In this document: one piece after another, positions 24,629 to 34,077 of the stretch
Position numbering within the stretch: the stretch's first letter is position 1
Layout of the letters: every line of letters starts with the position of its first letter
Assembly: GCA_049302575.1 (NCBI GenBank)
Contig: JBAQMG010000110.1
Coordinates: 90,562-154,561 of the forward strand
DNA: 64,000 bases
Origin: JBAQMG01 sp049302575
GTDB taxonomy: Bacteria > Bacillota > Desulfitobacteriia > Desulfitobacteriales > Desulfitobacteriaceae
Reading direction: 5' to 3'
The notes under the pieces: generated by a model
Database searches by the model: none
Seen by the model: only the letters and a program-made list of their open reading frames with translations
Told to the model about the DNA's origin: nothing
Translations under genes and position numbers: made by a program

Positions 24629-24650
24629 TCAATGAGTGGCCTTTCTTTTG
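24621..24650 (+). terminator. Plus-strand intrinsic terminator inside the MATE gene 3' end
   Basis: AAGGCCACTC pairs with GAGTGGCCTT around a 3-base loop (24621-24643), followed by a T-rich CTTTCTTTT on the plus strand. Its right arm codes the last residues of the converging MATE gene. On the minus strand no T-run follows. Confidence 0.7.
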
Positions 24651-25981
24651 CGTTGTACAATTACGATACGAATTACTAAGCAAAACGCATTAAAGGCCAG
24701 TCCAGTTACCAAACCAATCCAGTAGCCAGATGCTCCAAAGCTTGTATAAGTTGCAAGGTAATATCCTGTCGGAAGGCCTAAGACCCAATACGAAAAGAGG
24801 GCAAGAAACAAGGTGACATTCACATCCTTATATCCTCTGAGTGAACCCTGAATAGGGGCGGCAATCGCATCTGACAGCTGGAAAAACAACGCATAGACGA
24901 GGAACTGCTTTGTCAGATTAATAACCGCTAATTCTTGGGAATAAAGAAGGGCTATCTGATCACGAAATAAAAGCAAGACCAGTGCACAGAGGAAGGCCAT
25001 TCCAATAGAAATGACCATACCTAAATAGCTGTACTGCTTAGCATCTCTGAATCTTTTGCCCCCTGCCTCAAACCCCACAAGAATAGTTAAGGACATAGAC
25101 ATACTTAAAGGGACCATATAAAGTAGCGAAGCAAAATTCAGTGCAGCTTGGTGAGCTGCGATGGTTACAGTATCAAAAGCGCTCATCAAAATAGCAATAA
25201 CTGCGAAAATACTCGTTTCAAAAAAAATGGAGAATCCAATAGGAATCCCGATTTTAAGTTGCTCTTTCCAAGCAGGAAAAGAAATACCGGCGATCCTTTT
25301 AAATAGTTTATAGGTAGAAAATAATCGGGTACGAAGGACTATCAACAGGGTCACCGCAGCTAAACACCAATAGGTAATTGCGGTAGCGACCCCTGTGCCG
25401 ATACCACCTAAAGCAGGAAGTCCGAGTTTGCCATAAATGAAGACATAGTTGAGCGAGATATTAATCGGTAGTGCTAGCAAAGCGATCGTCATCGAGACTC
25501 TTGTCTGCCCCAGACCATCGATAAACGAGCGCAAAAGCAGATAAACAAACAAAGGTGGAATACCAAAAGAAAGTGCGAGCAAATATTTGTTGGCGATTTC
25601 TCTCACAGGATATTCCAGGTTCATAATGGATAAAAGGGGGTTTAACAGCAAGACCCCTGAGATTAGGACAAGGAAGGCACACGCCAAAGCCAAATAAACC
25701 CCCTGCGAAACCTTAAAGGGAACCTCTTCGATACGGTTAGCGCCAATTAACTGTGCAATTAGGGGGGTAAGAGCGACAAAGATTCCGCCAAACCCTGTAC
25801 TAATGGGTAGCCAAATACTCGAACCGATGGCCACACCAGCCAAATCACGAGCACTCGCGTGCCCTGACATGGTCGTATCAAAGAAACTCATGGCAAACAT
25901 GGTTATTTGGGTAATTAATACAGGTAGTAAAATAACGAGGAGTTGCTTTAGTTTCTGTTTGAGGGTATAGGTTTGAAGCAT
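24629..25981 (-). CDS. MATE family multidrug/cation exporter
   Basis: A 450-residue, twelve-helix MATE transporter that exports cationic or drug-like compounds using a sodium or proton gradient. Family marks are the opening VLITQITMFAMSFFDTTMSGH, then LAGVAIGSSIW, FGGIFVALTPLIAQ, and in the second half AHQAALNFASLLYMVPLSMSMSLTILVG. It belongs to the NorM-like branch. ATG 25981 has GAAGGG upstream. It is monocistronic and diverges from the MBL lipoprotein gene. The substrate cannot be inferred. The stop codon lies within a hairpin that ends plus-strand transcription. Confidence 0.92.
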   Translation of the reverse strand: MLQTYTLKQKLKQLLVILLPVLITQITMFAMSFFDTTMSGHASARDLAGVAIGSSIWLPISTGFGGIFVALTPLIAQLIGANRIEEVPFKVSQGVYLALACAFLVLISGVLLLNPLLSIMNLEYPVREIANKYLLALSFGIPPLFVYLLLRSFIDGLGQTRVSMTIALLALPINISLNYVFIYGKLGLPALGGIGTGVATAITYWCLAAVTLLIVLRTRLFSTYKLFKRIAGISFPAWKEQLKIGIPIGFSIFFETSIFAVIAILMSAFDTVTIAAHQAALNFASLLYMVPLSMSMSLTILVGFEAGGKRFRDAKQYSYLGMVISIGMAFLCALVLLLFRDQIALLYSQELAVINLTKQFLVYALFFQLSDAIAAPIQGSLRGYKDVNVTLFLALFSYWVLGLPTGYYLATYTSFGASGYWIGLVTGLAFNAFCLVIRIVIVQRKRKATH

Positions 25982-26157
25982 TTTAGTTATTAGTCCCTTC
26001 GAAATTTGAGCAATATAGTTACTTTCGGATTATAACATGAGTCAGCTTGTTTTGAGTCATTTTATGAGGATTTGCCCCACACAATAGAATTAGTGTCAGG
26101 GCAATTGCAGTGCCTTATAGTGGCTGTTATACTTAGAATGAAATGAGGCAGATTTAC

Positions 26158-27117
26158 ATGCTCAAATACTCGAAACAAGTCCAGACAAACCTAGTCCGAA
26201 GGCACACAAAACCTAGAGGAGAAATTACCCTCACTATAATCGCGTACTTACTAATATTTGCGTTGATGGCGATTGTGTCTGGTTGTGCAACCAATTCAGC
26301 TATAACACAAATAAGTCCTGCATCCCAGGCTAACACTTCGGTCAAGGCAGGAGATAAACTGCGTGTGTCTTATCTTGACGTAGGGCAAGGTGACTCTATC
26401 TTAGTTCAGATTCCTGGCAGCAAAAACGTACTCATTGACGCTGGGGACAATGACCAAGGAAAAAAAGTGGTCTCCTACCTCCAAAGTCGTGGTGTCAAAA
26501 GATTGGATGCCGTGATCTGGACGCATTCCCATGCCGATCATATTGGCGGGGCTGACGTAGTAATAAACGCTCTTGATATTGGCCAAGTTATAATGCCCAA
26601 GGAAACGTCGAACACAAAGACTTTTCAGGACTTAATCAAAGCGCTCAACGTGAAAGGCCTTAAGATGACAGAAGCTAAAGCAGGTCTGAAGCTTGATTTA
26701 GCTCCCCAAATTGTTGCCCAGTTACTAGCCCCAAATTCTGATGGATATGAAGAAATCAACGACTATAGCGCAGTGCTACAGCTTACTTATGGACAAAATA
26801 CCTTTCTCTTCGAAAGTGATGCCCAAACGCAATCAGAACATGAAATGATCAAGGCCGGTTACAACTTGAAGGCCGATGTCTTGAAGGTCGGTCATCACGG
26901 TTCCCATACGTCGACTTCAACTGAGTTCCTGACTAAAGTTCACCCCAACTATGCAGTCATTTCGGTTGGAATAGGGAATGTATACGGACATCCAGCAATT
27001 GATACTTTAAACAAACTACGAAAAGCAGGAGTGAAAGTCTATCGTACGGATGAATCCGGAACCATCATTGCTGAGTCTGATGGCATTAACATCACTATAA
27101 GGGGTGAGCGAGATTGA
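26158..27117 (+). CDS. ComEC-like metallo-beta-lactamase lipoprotein
   Basis: A 319-residue protein with an N-terminal hydrophobic segment (LTIIAYLLIFALMAIVSGC) ending in a lipobox-like VSGC, then a metallo-beta-lactamase domain of the ComEC/Rec2 C-terminal type: VSYLDVGQGDSILVQIP, VLIDAGDN, the metal motif THSHADHIGG, DYSAVLQLTYG, FLFESDA and VLKVGHHGSHTSTS. Such secreted proteins are probably extracellular nucleases or phosphodiesterases, by likeness only. The signal sequence starts unusually late, after about 25 charged residues. ATG 26158 (GAGG 9 bases before) is preferred to ATG 26143. It overlaps the DUF3006 gene by 4 bases, a common pairing. Confidence 0.87.
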   Translation: MLKYSKQVQTNLVRRHTKPRGEITLTIIAYLLIFALMAIVSGCATNSAITQISPASQANTSVKAGDKLRVSYLDVGQGDSILVQIPGSKNVLIDAGDNDQGKKVVSYLQSRGVKRLDAVIWTHSHADHIGGADVVINALDIGQVIMPKETSNTKTFQDLIKALNVKGLKMTEAKAGLKLDLAPQIVAQLLAPNSDGYEEINDYSAVLQLTYGQNTFLFESDAQTQSEHEMIKAGYNLKADVLKVGHHGSHTSTSTEFLTKVHPNYAVISVGIGNVYGHPAIDTLNKLRKAGVKVYRTDESGTIIAESDGINITIRGERD

Positions 27118-27323
27118 AAGGTATTATTGACCGCCTTGAAGGAAATATGGCTGTGGTAGAAATAGACGGACGACTGCTGGATATTCCGAGAGATCAGCTA
27201 CCCGACAAGGTTAAGGAAGGGGATGTAATCGTCGGGGAGAAGGGAGCCTACCTGATTGATGAACAAGAAACTAAAAGGCGTCGAAAAGAAATAGAGAAGC
27301 TGACTAAGAATTTGTGGACTTAG
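27114..27323 (+). CDS. DUF3006 family small protein
   Basis: A 69-residue protein of the DUF3006 type: it opens MKGIIDRLEGNMAVVEIDG, continues with the IPRDQLPDKVKEGDVI core typical of the family, and ends in a basic helical tail (ETKRRRKEIEKLTKNLW). It begins at TTG 27114, sharing the last 4 bases of the MBL lipoprotein gene, with GGGGTGAG upstream. DUF3006 genes regularly follow secreted MBL genes, suggesting a shared process. It has no signal peptide, so it should be cytoplasmic. The function is not known. Confidence 0.85.
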   Translation: MKGIIDRLEGNMAVVEIDGRLLDIPRDQLPDKVKEGDVIVGEKGAYLIDEQETKRRRKEIEKLTKNLWT

Positions 27324-27510
27324 TGCCTGTGTAATTAGCATCTGACTAAATTAAGATTAGATCTTTCGTACATTCTAAATATCCCTGAATTGTTTTAAGC
27401 TACTTCAAAAGATGGTTAAGGATGGGAGTATGATGATACATGTGATACCACTTTTTTGACGTGAGTTGATAAATAAATTAGAAATTTAAAAAAAAAATTG
27501 TGTCATAGGA

Positions 27511-27538
27511 TTGAAAAAAAAGATGAATTCAATATAAT
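27511..27538 (+). promoter_or_regulatory. Promoter of gltB
   Basis: TTGAAA (27511-27516) and TATAAT (27533-27538) are spaced by 16 bases, about 80 bases ahead of the gltB start. Confidence 0.55.
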
Positions 27539-27568
27539 ATGATAAGATAAGCTATTTAATTCAGAGAT

Positions 27569-27589
27569 TTATGATACAATTTATCATAA
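27569..27589 (+). promoter_or_regulatory. Palindromic operator candidate in the gltB leader
   Basis: TTATGATA and TATCATAA are perfect inverted 8-mers separated by CAATT, located about 30 bases downstream of the -10 and 32 bases before the gltB start. The position suits a repressor roadblock. The regulator is not known and no regulator gene adjoins gltB. Confidence 0.5.
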
Positions 27590-27620
27590 AAACTGTAGAC
27601 TCCAATAAAGGGTGTGTATA

Positions 27621-30600
27621 ATGCAAAGTTATGGTTTACCAAAGAAACAAGGTCTTTACGATCCAGCGTTAGAACATGATGCATGCGGGATGGGATTTGT
27701 TGTTAATATCAAAGGGGAGAAGTCTCATGACATTATTGATGAAGCCTTAACTGTACTGGAAAACTTAAGCCACAGAGGGGCAAGCGGAGCGGATGAAAAT
27801 ACGGGTGATGGCGCCGGAATACTGATTCAGATACCTCACGATTTCTTTAAAAGGGAATGTGAGGTGTTGGGTTTTGAGTTGCCGGAAAAAGGCAGCTACG
27901 GCGTAGGTATGGTATTTGCTCACAGGTATGGTGATTTCAGGAAAACGCAAATGGATACCTTCGAAAAAATTGTTCAGGAGGAAGGCCAGAAGATCCTAGG
28001 CTGGAGAGAAGTTCCGATCGATACGACGACGATAGGAGAAACAGCACAAGCTGTAATGCCTAGATTCATCCAAGTGTTTATCGGCAAGGATGCCAGCATA
28101 ACAGATGAGATGGATTTTGAAAGAAAGCTGTATAGTATAAGAAAAACAGCAGAAAAAGTCATCGTTCCGATGTGTGAAGACAAGGGAGGCACCTTCTATA
28201 TCGCTAGCATTTCCTCAAAGACCATCGTATATAAAGGCATGCTGACGGCAGAACAACTTAGAAATTTCTATCTCGACCTTGGAGATCTTGATTTCACATC
28301 GGCGCTGGCCATGGTTCATTCAAGGTTTAGCACCAACACCTTCCCCAGCTGGGAGCGAGCACATCCCAACCGATATATCGTTCATAACGGCGAAATCAAT
28401 ACAATTAGAGGGAATGTCAACTGGATGAAGGCCAGACAGAAATGTATGGATTCACCGCTTTTTGACGATCTCTCAAAAGTATATCCTATTGTCGATGAGT
28501 CTGGTAGTGACTCGGCTATGTTCGACAATAGTCTTGAATTCCTTCACCTTACTGGAAGGTCGCTGCCGCATGCTGTGATGATGATGATTCCAGAGCCTTG
28601 GGAGAAGGATGTGCTGATCTCTAAGGAGAAAAAGGAATTCTATAAATTTAATAACTATTTAATGGAGCCTTGGGATGGTCCGGCAGCCATGGCTTTCTCT
28701 GACGGCGTGGTCATTGGCGGTGTACTGGACAGAAACGGACTCCGGCCTTCTCGGTATTATGTAACAAAAGATGACAAGGTTATCCTAGCTTCAGAAGTTG
28801 GGGTTTTAGACATCAAGCCTGAAAATGTCAAATATAAAGGTAGGCTGGAACCAGGAAAAATGTTGCTGATCGATACCGCTGCGCAGAGAATCATCTCCAA
28901 TGATGAAATCAAGCAAAGTGTAGCGCTGTTACACCCCTATGCAGAATGGAATAACCGACATATTGTTGATCTAAATGATCTGCTGGTTACGAAGGTGCAG
29001 GAAGAGGCAATAACGGAGGATCTGATTAAACAGCAGAAAGCCTTTGGATATACGTTTGAGTATATAACGAAAATAATGCAGCCGATGGCGATCCAAGGGG
29101 TTGATCCTGTTGGTGCCATGGGTATAGATTCGCCGCTTGCCGTATTATCTGAGAAACCTCAGATGTTGTACCTTTACTTCAAACAGCTTTTTGCACAGGT
29201 CACCAATCCCCCGATTGACGGAATAAGAGAAGAAATTATCACTTCAAGCAGCATACTCCTTGGGAATAGTGGAAACCTGCTGAATCTCGATCAAAGTAAT
29301 TCAGCTAGTATATTCTTGGAGCATCCGATCCTGACTAATGAACAGCTGGATACGATTAAACAACTTAATAATGACAAGTTTAAAACAGCTACCCTATCCA
29401 TTCTTTATCAAGCCTCAAAAGGGGTAAAAGCGCTGGAAAAAGCTTTGGAAAGGATCTTTAGAGAAGCTGATAAAGCGATTAGCGGAGGGGCTAATATCAT
29501 TATCCTGTCTGACAGAGGCGTTAATGAAAGTCAGGCAGCCATACCTGCACTTTTGGCGTCTTCAGGGCTGCACCACCACTTGATCCGAAAAGAGATTAGG
29601 ACAAACCTTGGAATTGTCTTGGAATCAGGAGAAGCTAGGGAAGTGCACCATTTCTGTACCCTTATCGGGTATGGTGTTACAGCCATTAATCCGTATATAG
29701 CCTTTGAAACCATTAAAGAACTTTCGAAAAAAGATATGCTGGGCGGACTAACTTATCAAGCGGGTAAAAAGAACTTCATAACAGCTTCCGTAAAAGGTAT
29801 TCTTAAAGTTCTTACCAAAATGGGCATTTCAACGATGCGGAGCTACCATGGATCCCAAATTTTTGAGGCAGTCGGTCTCAGAAAAGAGCTTATTGACAAA
29901 TATTTTACGATGACCCCCTCAAGAATAGAAGGGATAGGACTTGAAGAAATTGCTCTAGAAAACCAGCTGCGGCATGAGAGCGCTTATCTTGAAAATCCAC
30001 TGTATTCAGATACCCTAGAGGTTGGCGGACACATGCAGTACAAAAATGACGGGGAAATCCATCTCTATAATCCTGAAACTATTTATCTGCTTCAAAAATC
30101 CTGTAGGGAAGGGAATTATTCCCTCTATAAAGATTATTCTAAAAAGATCAACGAAGAAGAAATATATACCCTTAGGAATCTACTTGATTTCAAGTACAAT
30201 GCAGGGGATACGATTCCCATAGAAGAAGTGGAATCGGTTGATTCCATCGTCAGCAGGTTTAAGACCGGGGCCATGTCCTATGGCTCGATCAGTAAGGAAG
30301 CTCATGAATGTATGGCTATCGCTATGAATAGATTGGGCGGTAAGAGTAACACGGGTGAAGGTGGAGAGGATCTCGAAAGATTCGAGGTCTTGGCAAACGG
30401 GGACTCTAAAAACAGTGCTATTAAGCAGGTTGCCTCAGGACGCTTCGGCGTGACCAGTAACTACCTAGTGAATTCTAAGGAAATACAAATAAAAATGGCT
30501 CAGGGAGCAAAACCAGGTGAAGGTGGACAGCTTCCAGGACGTAAGGTTTATCCAGAGATTGCCAAGGTTAGACATTCAACCCCAGGTGTCGATCTTATTT

Positions 30601-32174
30601 CACCACCGCCACATCATGATATCTATTCGATTGAGGATTTGGCTGAACTCATTCATGACCTTAAAAATGCTAACAAGGATGCTCGGATTAGCGTGAAGCT
30701 CGTTTCTGAAGTTGGTGTTGGGACAATTGCTGCAGGGGTAGCCAAAGGAAAAGCGGACGTCATCCTGATCAGTGGATATGACGGAGGGACAGGAGCTTCT
30801 CCGCTAACAAGCATTAGCAATGCAGGACTTCCGTGGGAGCTTGGGCTTGCAGAGACTCATCAGACTTTGGTTCTCAATAAGTTAAGAGATAGAGTGGTTC
30901 TGGAAACTGATGGGAAACTGCTCTCGGGTAGGGATGTAGTCATTGCGGCAATGCTTGGAGCTGAGGAATTTGGCTTTGCGACAACCCCTCTTATTGTCAT
31001 AGGGTGTATCATGATGAGGGTTTGTAACCTTAACACCTGTCCTGTAGGGATAGCCACGCAAAATAAAACCTTAAGAAAAAACTTTGCGGGTAAACCAGAG
31101 TATGTGGAGAACTTCATGCGATTTGTCGCGCAGGAAATGCGTGAAATTATGGCTAAACTGGGCTTTAGGACAGTTAATGAAGTGGTTGGACGGACAGATA
31201 GAATTAAATCCAAAGAGAATATTAAGCACTGGAAAGCGTCGAATCTCGATCTATCTCAGATTCTGTATCAAACGTATGCGGGAGCCGAGGTCAGTCGCTT
31301 CAACACCACGTCACAGAACCATATGCTAGAAAAATCACTGGATATGAAAAAACTGCTTAGGATGTGCAAGCCGGCGCTAGAGAACCAGAAATCCATAAGG
31401 GCTAAACTGAAGATCAATAATACAGACAGGGTTGTCGGAACCATTGTCGGCAGCGAAATTTCGAAGAGATACGGCAGCGATGGACTTCCCGAGGATACAA
31501 TCAATCTTACTTTTGTAGGCTCAGCTGGACAGAGCTTTGGCGCATTTATTCCCAAAGGAATGTCGCTTCATCTGGAAGGAGATTCAAACGATTATTTAGG
31601 TAAAGGCCTTTCCGGTGGCAAGATTGTGGTTTATCCTCCCAAAACTTCTGACTTTGATCCAGCGGAAAACATCCTGATCGGAAATGTCGCCTTTTATGGG
31701 GCAACTTCAGGCGAAGCCTATATCAACGGAATCGCTGGGGAAAGATTTTGCGTCAGGAATAGCGGAGTTAAAGCGGTTGTTGAAGGTGTGGGTGACCATG
31801 GCTGTGAATATATGACCGGTGGAAAAGTGGTTATCTTGGGTAAAACCGGCAGAAACTTTGCAGCGGGAATGTCTGGTGGTGTAGCATATATTCTGGATTT
31901 TGATGAAATATACTGTAACAAGTCAATAGTCTTACTTGAAAAAATCGAAGCTGCTGCAGAATTGAAGGAAATCAAGGACATGATTGGAAAACATGTTGAG
32001 TATACCGACAGTCCACTGGGCAAGAAAGTTCTCGCTGACTGGACAAACTATTCGCTTAGATTCAGCAAGGTCATTCCGAAAGATTACAAACGTATGCTTG
32101 AAAACATTGCTAAGGCTCACAAAGCGGGCTTTAGCGGCGAAGAAGCCTTGATGGTTGCTTTCGAAGACAATTAG
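27621..32174 (+). CDS. gltB: Glutamate synthase large subunit
   Basis: A 1517-residue large subunit of glutamate synthase, which converts glutamine plus 2-oxoglutarate to two glutamates. The N-terminal class II amidotransferase has its expected nucleophile in EHDACGMGF after a short propeptide, with NLSHRGASGADENTGDGAGI and FSTNTFPSWERAHP. The central domain and the FMN domain follow (GAMSYGSISKEAHE, GEGGEDLERF, KPGEGGQLPGRKV, ISGYDGGTGASPLTS), then the Fe-S cysteines in MRVCNLNTCPVGIATQ, and a C-terminal beta-helix with GATSGEAYINGIAGERF. ATG 27621 behind AAAGGGTG is preferred to GTG 27612. gltD follows after 45 bases. Arg codons are mostly AGA/AGG, unlike the CGN-rich neighbours, hinting at transfer. 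Confidence 0.97.
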   Translation: MQSYGLPKKQGLYDPALEHDACGMGFVVNIKGEKSHDIIDEALTVLENLSHRGASGADENTGDGAGILIQIPHDFFKRECEVLGFELPEKGSYGVGMVFAHRYGDFRKTQMDTFEKIVQEEGQKILGWREVPIDTTTIGETAQAVMPRFIQVFIGKDASITDEMDFERKLYSIRKTAEKVIVPMCEDKGGTFYIASISSKTIVYKGMLTAEQLRNFYLDLGDLDFTSALAMVHSRFSTNTFPSWERAHPNRYIVHNGEINTIRGNVNWMKARQKCMDSPLFDDLSKVYPIVDESGSDSAMFDNSLEFLHLTGRSLPHAVMMMIPEPWEKDVLISKEKKEFYKFNNYLMEPWDGPAAMAFSDGVVIGGVLDRNGLRPSRYYVTKDDKVILASEVGVLDIKPENVKYKGRLEPGKMLLIDTAAQRIISNDEIKQSVALLHPYAEWNNRHIVDLNDLLVTKVQEEAITEDLIKQQKAFGYTFEYITKIMQPMAIQGVDPVGAMGIDSPLAVLSEKPQMLYLYFKQLFAQVTNPPIDGIREEIITSSSILLGNSGNLLNLDQSNSASIFLEHPILTNEQLDTIKQLNNDKFKTATLSILYQASKGVKALEKALERIFREADKAISGGANIIILSDRGVNESQAAIPALLASSGLHHHLIRKEIRTNLGIVLESGEAREVHHFCTLIGYGVTAINPYIAFETIKELSKKDMLGGLTYQAGKKNFITASVKGILKVLTKMGISTMRSYHGSQIFEAVGLRKELIDKYFTMTPSRIEGIGLEEIALENQLRHESAYLENPLYSDTLEVGGHMQYKNDGEIHLYNPETIYLLQKSCREGNYSLYKDYSKKINEEEIYTLRNLLDFKYNAGDTIPIEEVESVDSIVSRFKTGAMSYGSISKEAHECMAIAMNRLGGKSNTGEGGEDLERFEVLANGDSKNSAIKQVASGRFGVTSNYLVNSKEIQIKMAQGAKPGEGGQLPGRKVYPEIAKVRHSTPGVDLISPPPHHDIYSIEDLAELIHDLKNANKDARISVKLVSEVGVGTIAAGVAKGKADVILISGYDGGTGASPLTSISNAGLPWELGLAETHQTLVLNKLRDRVVLETDGKLLSGRDVVIAAMLGAEEFGFATTPLIVIGCIMMRVCNLNTCPVGIATQNKTLRKNFAGKPEYVENFMRFVAQEMREIMAKLGFRTVNEVVGRTDRIKSKENIKHWKASNLDLSQILYQTYAGAEVSRFNTTSQNHMLEKSLDMKKLLRMCKPALENQKSIRAKLKINNTDRVVGTIVGSEISKRYGSDGLPEDTINLTFVGSAGQSFGAFIPKGMSLHLEGDSNDYLGKGLSGGKIVVYPPKTSDFDPAENILIGNVAFYGATSGEAYINGIAGERFCVRNSGVKAVVEGVGDHGCEYMTGGKVVILGKTGRNFAAGMSGGVAYILDFDEIYCNKSIVLLEKIEAAAELKEIKDMIGKHVEYTDSPLGKKVLADWTNYSLRFSKVIPKDYKRMLENIAKAHKAGFSGEEALMVAFEDN

Positions 32175-32219
32175 AAATCAAATGGAAATGGACTATAGGA
32201 AATTAAGGTGGGACTTACA

Positions 32220-33704
32220 ATGGGAAAAGCTACTGGATTTTTAGAATATGAAAGAATAAATCCACAGAAACGTCCTCCAGAAGAAAGAATCAAGGACTGG
32301 AATGAACTCAAGCTCCCCCAGGATCCTGAGGAGGTAAAAATACAGGGAGCGAGATGTATGAACTGCGGAGTTCCTTTTTGCCATGGGGGTGTCCTCTTAA
32401 ACGGCGTGGCAGCGGGATGTCCTGTGCATAATCTTATCCCGGAATGGAATGAACTGGTTTATAAGGGACAATGGAAAGACGCATATAAAAGGCTGATTAG
32501 AAACAACCCGTTTCCGGAATTTACGGGAAGGGTATGCCCTGCACCCTGTGAAGGGTCTTGTACAGAAGGCTATATTATGGAGTCGGTTACCATTGAAAGT
32601 CTGGAATATGAGATCATTGAGAAAGCCTTTGCCGAAGGCTGGGTAGTAGCGAAAAAAGGCAAAGCAACTGGCAAGAAAATCGCGGTTGTCGGTTCAGGCC
32701 CCGCTGGGCTGTCAGCAGCCTATTATCTAAATGCAGTCGGGCATGAAGTAACTGTTTACGAAAGAAGCGACCGAGCCGGTGGTCTGCTGATGTACGGGAT
32801 TCCCAATATGAAGCTCGAAAAAAGCATCGTGGAAAGGCGTCTTGAGCTGATGAAGGCCTCAGGGATTCAATTCGTGCTTAATACAGAAGTAGGTAAGGAC
32901 ATCCCTGCACAAGAACTCGTTGATAAGTATGAGGCTGTTTTGCTGTGCGCAGGCGCAACTAAGCCGCGGGGACTTGATGTAGAAGGTAAGGAACTTAAGG
33001 GAGTTCATTTTGCAGTAGATTTCTTAAATGTAAATACCAAAAGTCTCATGGATTCCAGGCTTAAGGACGGTAACTATATAAGCGCCAAGAGCAAGAACGT
33101 GATCATCATTGGCGGAGGGGATACCGGAACTGACTGTGTCGCCACTTCCATTCGGCATGGTTGCGAGAGTGTCAACCAGTTTGAAATTATGCCTGAAGCG
33201 CCTAGAAAGAGAAGAGAAGATTCTAATCCGTGGCCGGAATGGCCGATGAAGCTTAAAGTGGACTACGGTCAGGAAGAAGCAATCAGTCTCTATGGGAAGG
33301 ACCCGAGAAACTACCTCATATCCACGAAAAAGATTGAGGGAAATGAGCAGGGTGAAGTCAAAGAGGTTCAAACTGTAGAAGTGACCTGGGTTAAGGATGC
33401 CTCCGGAAGAATGGTACCCCAAGAAGTTCCAGGAAGCGAAAAAATATGGCAAGCTGACCTTGTGCTACTTGCCATGGGCTTTTTAGGGCCGGAAGATACG
33501 ATCCCAGATGAGCTTGGTCTGGAAAGAGATTCTAGGGGCAATGTGCAAGCGAATTTCGAGGTTTTTGAGACTAATGTGGAGAAGGTATTCACCGCTGGTG
33601 ACATGAGAAGAGGGCAAAGTCTCGTTGTTTGGGCTATCCAGGAAGGAAAGCTTAGTGCACGGGAAGTCGATAAATATCTGATGGGTAAAAGCGTGATTAA
33701 ATAG
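32220..33704 (+). CDS. gltD: Glutamate synthase small subunit
   Basis: A 494-residue small subunit that passes electrons from NAD(P)H through FAD and Fe-S clusters to GltB. The N-terminal Fe-S region has CMNCGVPFCHGG, then GCPVHNLIP and CPAPCEGSC. The first nucleotide-binding turn is VVGSGPAGLSAAYYL, the second is IIGGGDTGTDCVATS, and VFTAGDMRRGQSLVVWAI is the FAD-binding end. ATG 32220 follows AAGGTGGGA at 32205-32213; the GTG at 32208 lies inside that site. Together with gltB it forms a two-gene operon with the same AGA/AGG-rich codon use. No terminator is visible after it. Confidence 0.97.
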   Translation: MGKATGFLEYERINPQKRPPEERIKDWNELKLPQDPEEVKIQGARCMNCGVPFCHGGVLLNGVAAGCPVHNLIPEWNELVYKGQWKDAYKRLIRNNPFPEFTGRVCPAPCEGSCTEGYIMESVTIESLEYEIIEKAFAEGWVVAKKGKATGKKIAVVGSGPAGLSAAYYLNAVGHEVTVYERSDRAGGLLMYGIPNMKLEKSIVERRLELMKASGIQFVLNTEVGKDIPAQELVDKYEAVLLCAGATKPRGLDVEGKELKGVHFAVDFLNVNTKSLMDSRLKDGNYISAKSKNVIIIGGGDTGTDCVATSIRHGCESVNQFEIMPEAPRKRREDSNPWPEWPMKLKVDYGQEEAISLYGKDPRNYLISTKKIEGNEQGEVKEVQTVEVTWVKDASGRMVPQEVPGSEKIWQADLVLLAMGFLGPEDTIPDELGLERDSRGNVQANFEVFETNVEKVFTAGDMRRGQSLVVWAIQEGKLSAREVDKYLMGKSVIK

Positions 33705-33734
33705 TCATTTTTTATTCCCCATTGTGGACTTATA

Positions 33735-33962
33735 GTGATGAAAATTACTCTTGAGAAGAAAATAGCTCATGCTGGTAACCCCGTGCTGCGGTGGATGATG
33801 GATAATATCTATGTAAAAATTGACGTAGCTGGGAACACCAAACTAGATAAGGAGAAAAGTGCCGAACGTATTGATGGTGTTGTAGCACTGATTATGGCGC
33901 TAGATAGAGCGATTAGGAATGACAATAAAGAAAGTGTTAGTGATCAAGACCAGAGGCTCTAA
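33735..33962 (+). pseudogene. C-terminal stub of a phage terminase large subunit
   Basis: A 75-residue frame that matches the tail of prophage terminase large subunits (TerL): HAGNPVLRWMMDNIYVKID, then GNTKLDKEKSAERIDGVVALIMALDRAIRN. In intact TerL this segment closes a protein of about 550 residues, within the nuclease domain. Here the N-terminal 85 percent is absent and no ribosome binding site precedes the ATG. Downstream there is no portal or protease gene; a Zn alcohol dehydrogenase begins 116 bases later. The stub is what remains of a deleted prophage, or a fragment brought in by recombination. It is probably not expressed. Confidence 0.8.
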
Positions 33963-33979
33963 CCCTTGTACTACAAGGG
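33963..33979. repeat. Perfect 17-base palindrome next to the terminase stub
   Basis: CCCTTGTA, C, TACAAGGG is a perfect inverted repeat just past the terL stub stop. It could be an operator, a hairpin or part of an old attachment site. No second copy was noticed nearby. Confidence 0.4.
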
Positions 33980-34077
33980 ATTGGAAATTTATGTCGCCAA
34001 ATTCGGGAAGTTTATGCATATCTGTTGAAATGGCCGTGCAAACTAGAGACAATGTTATAAAAAAAGGAGGTATCATT

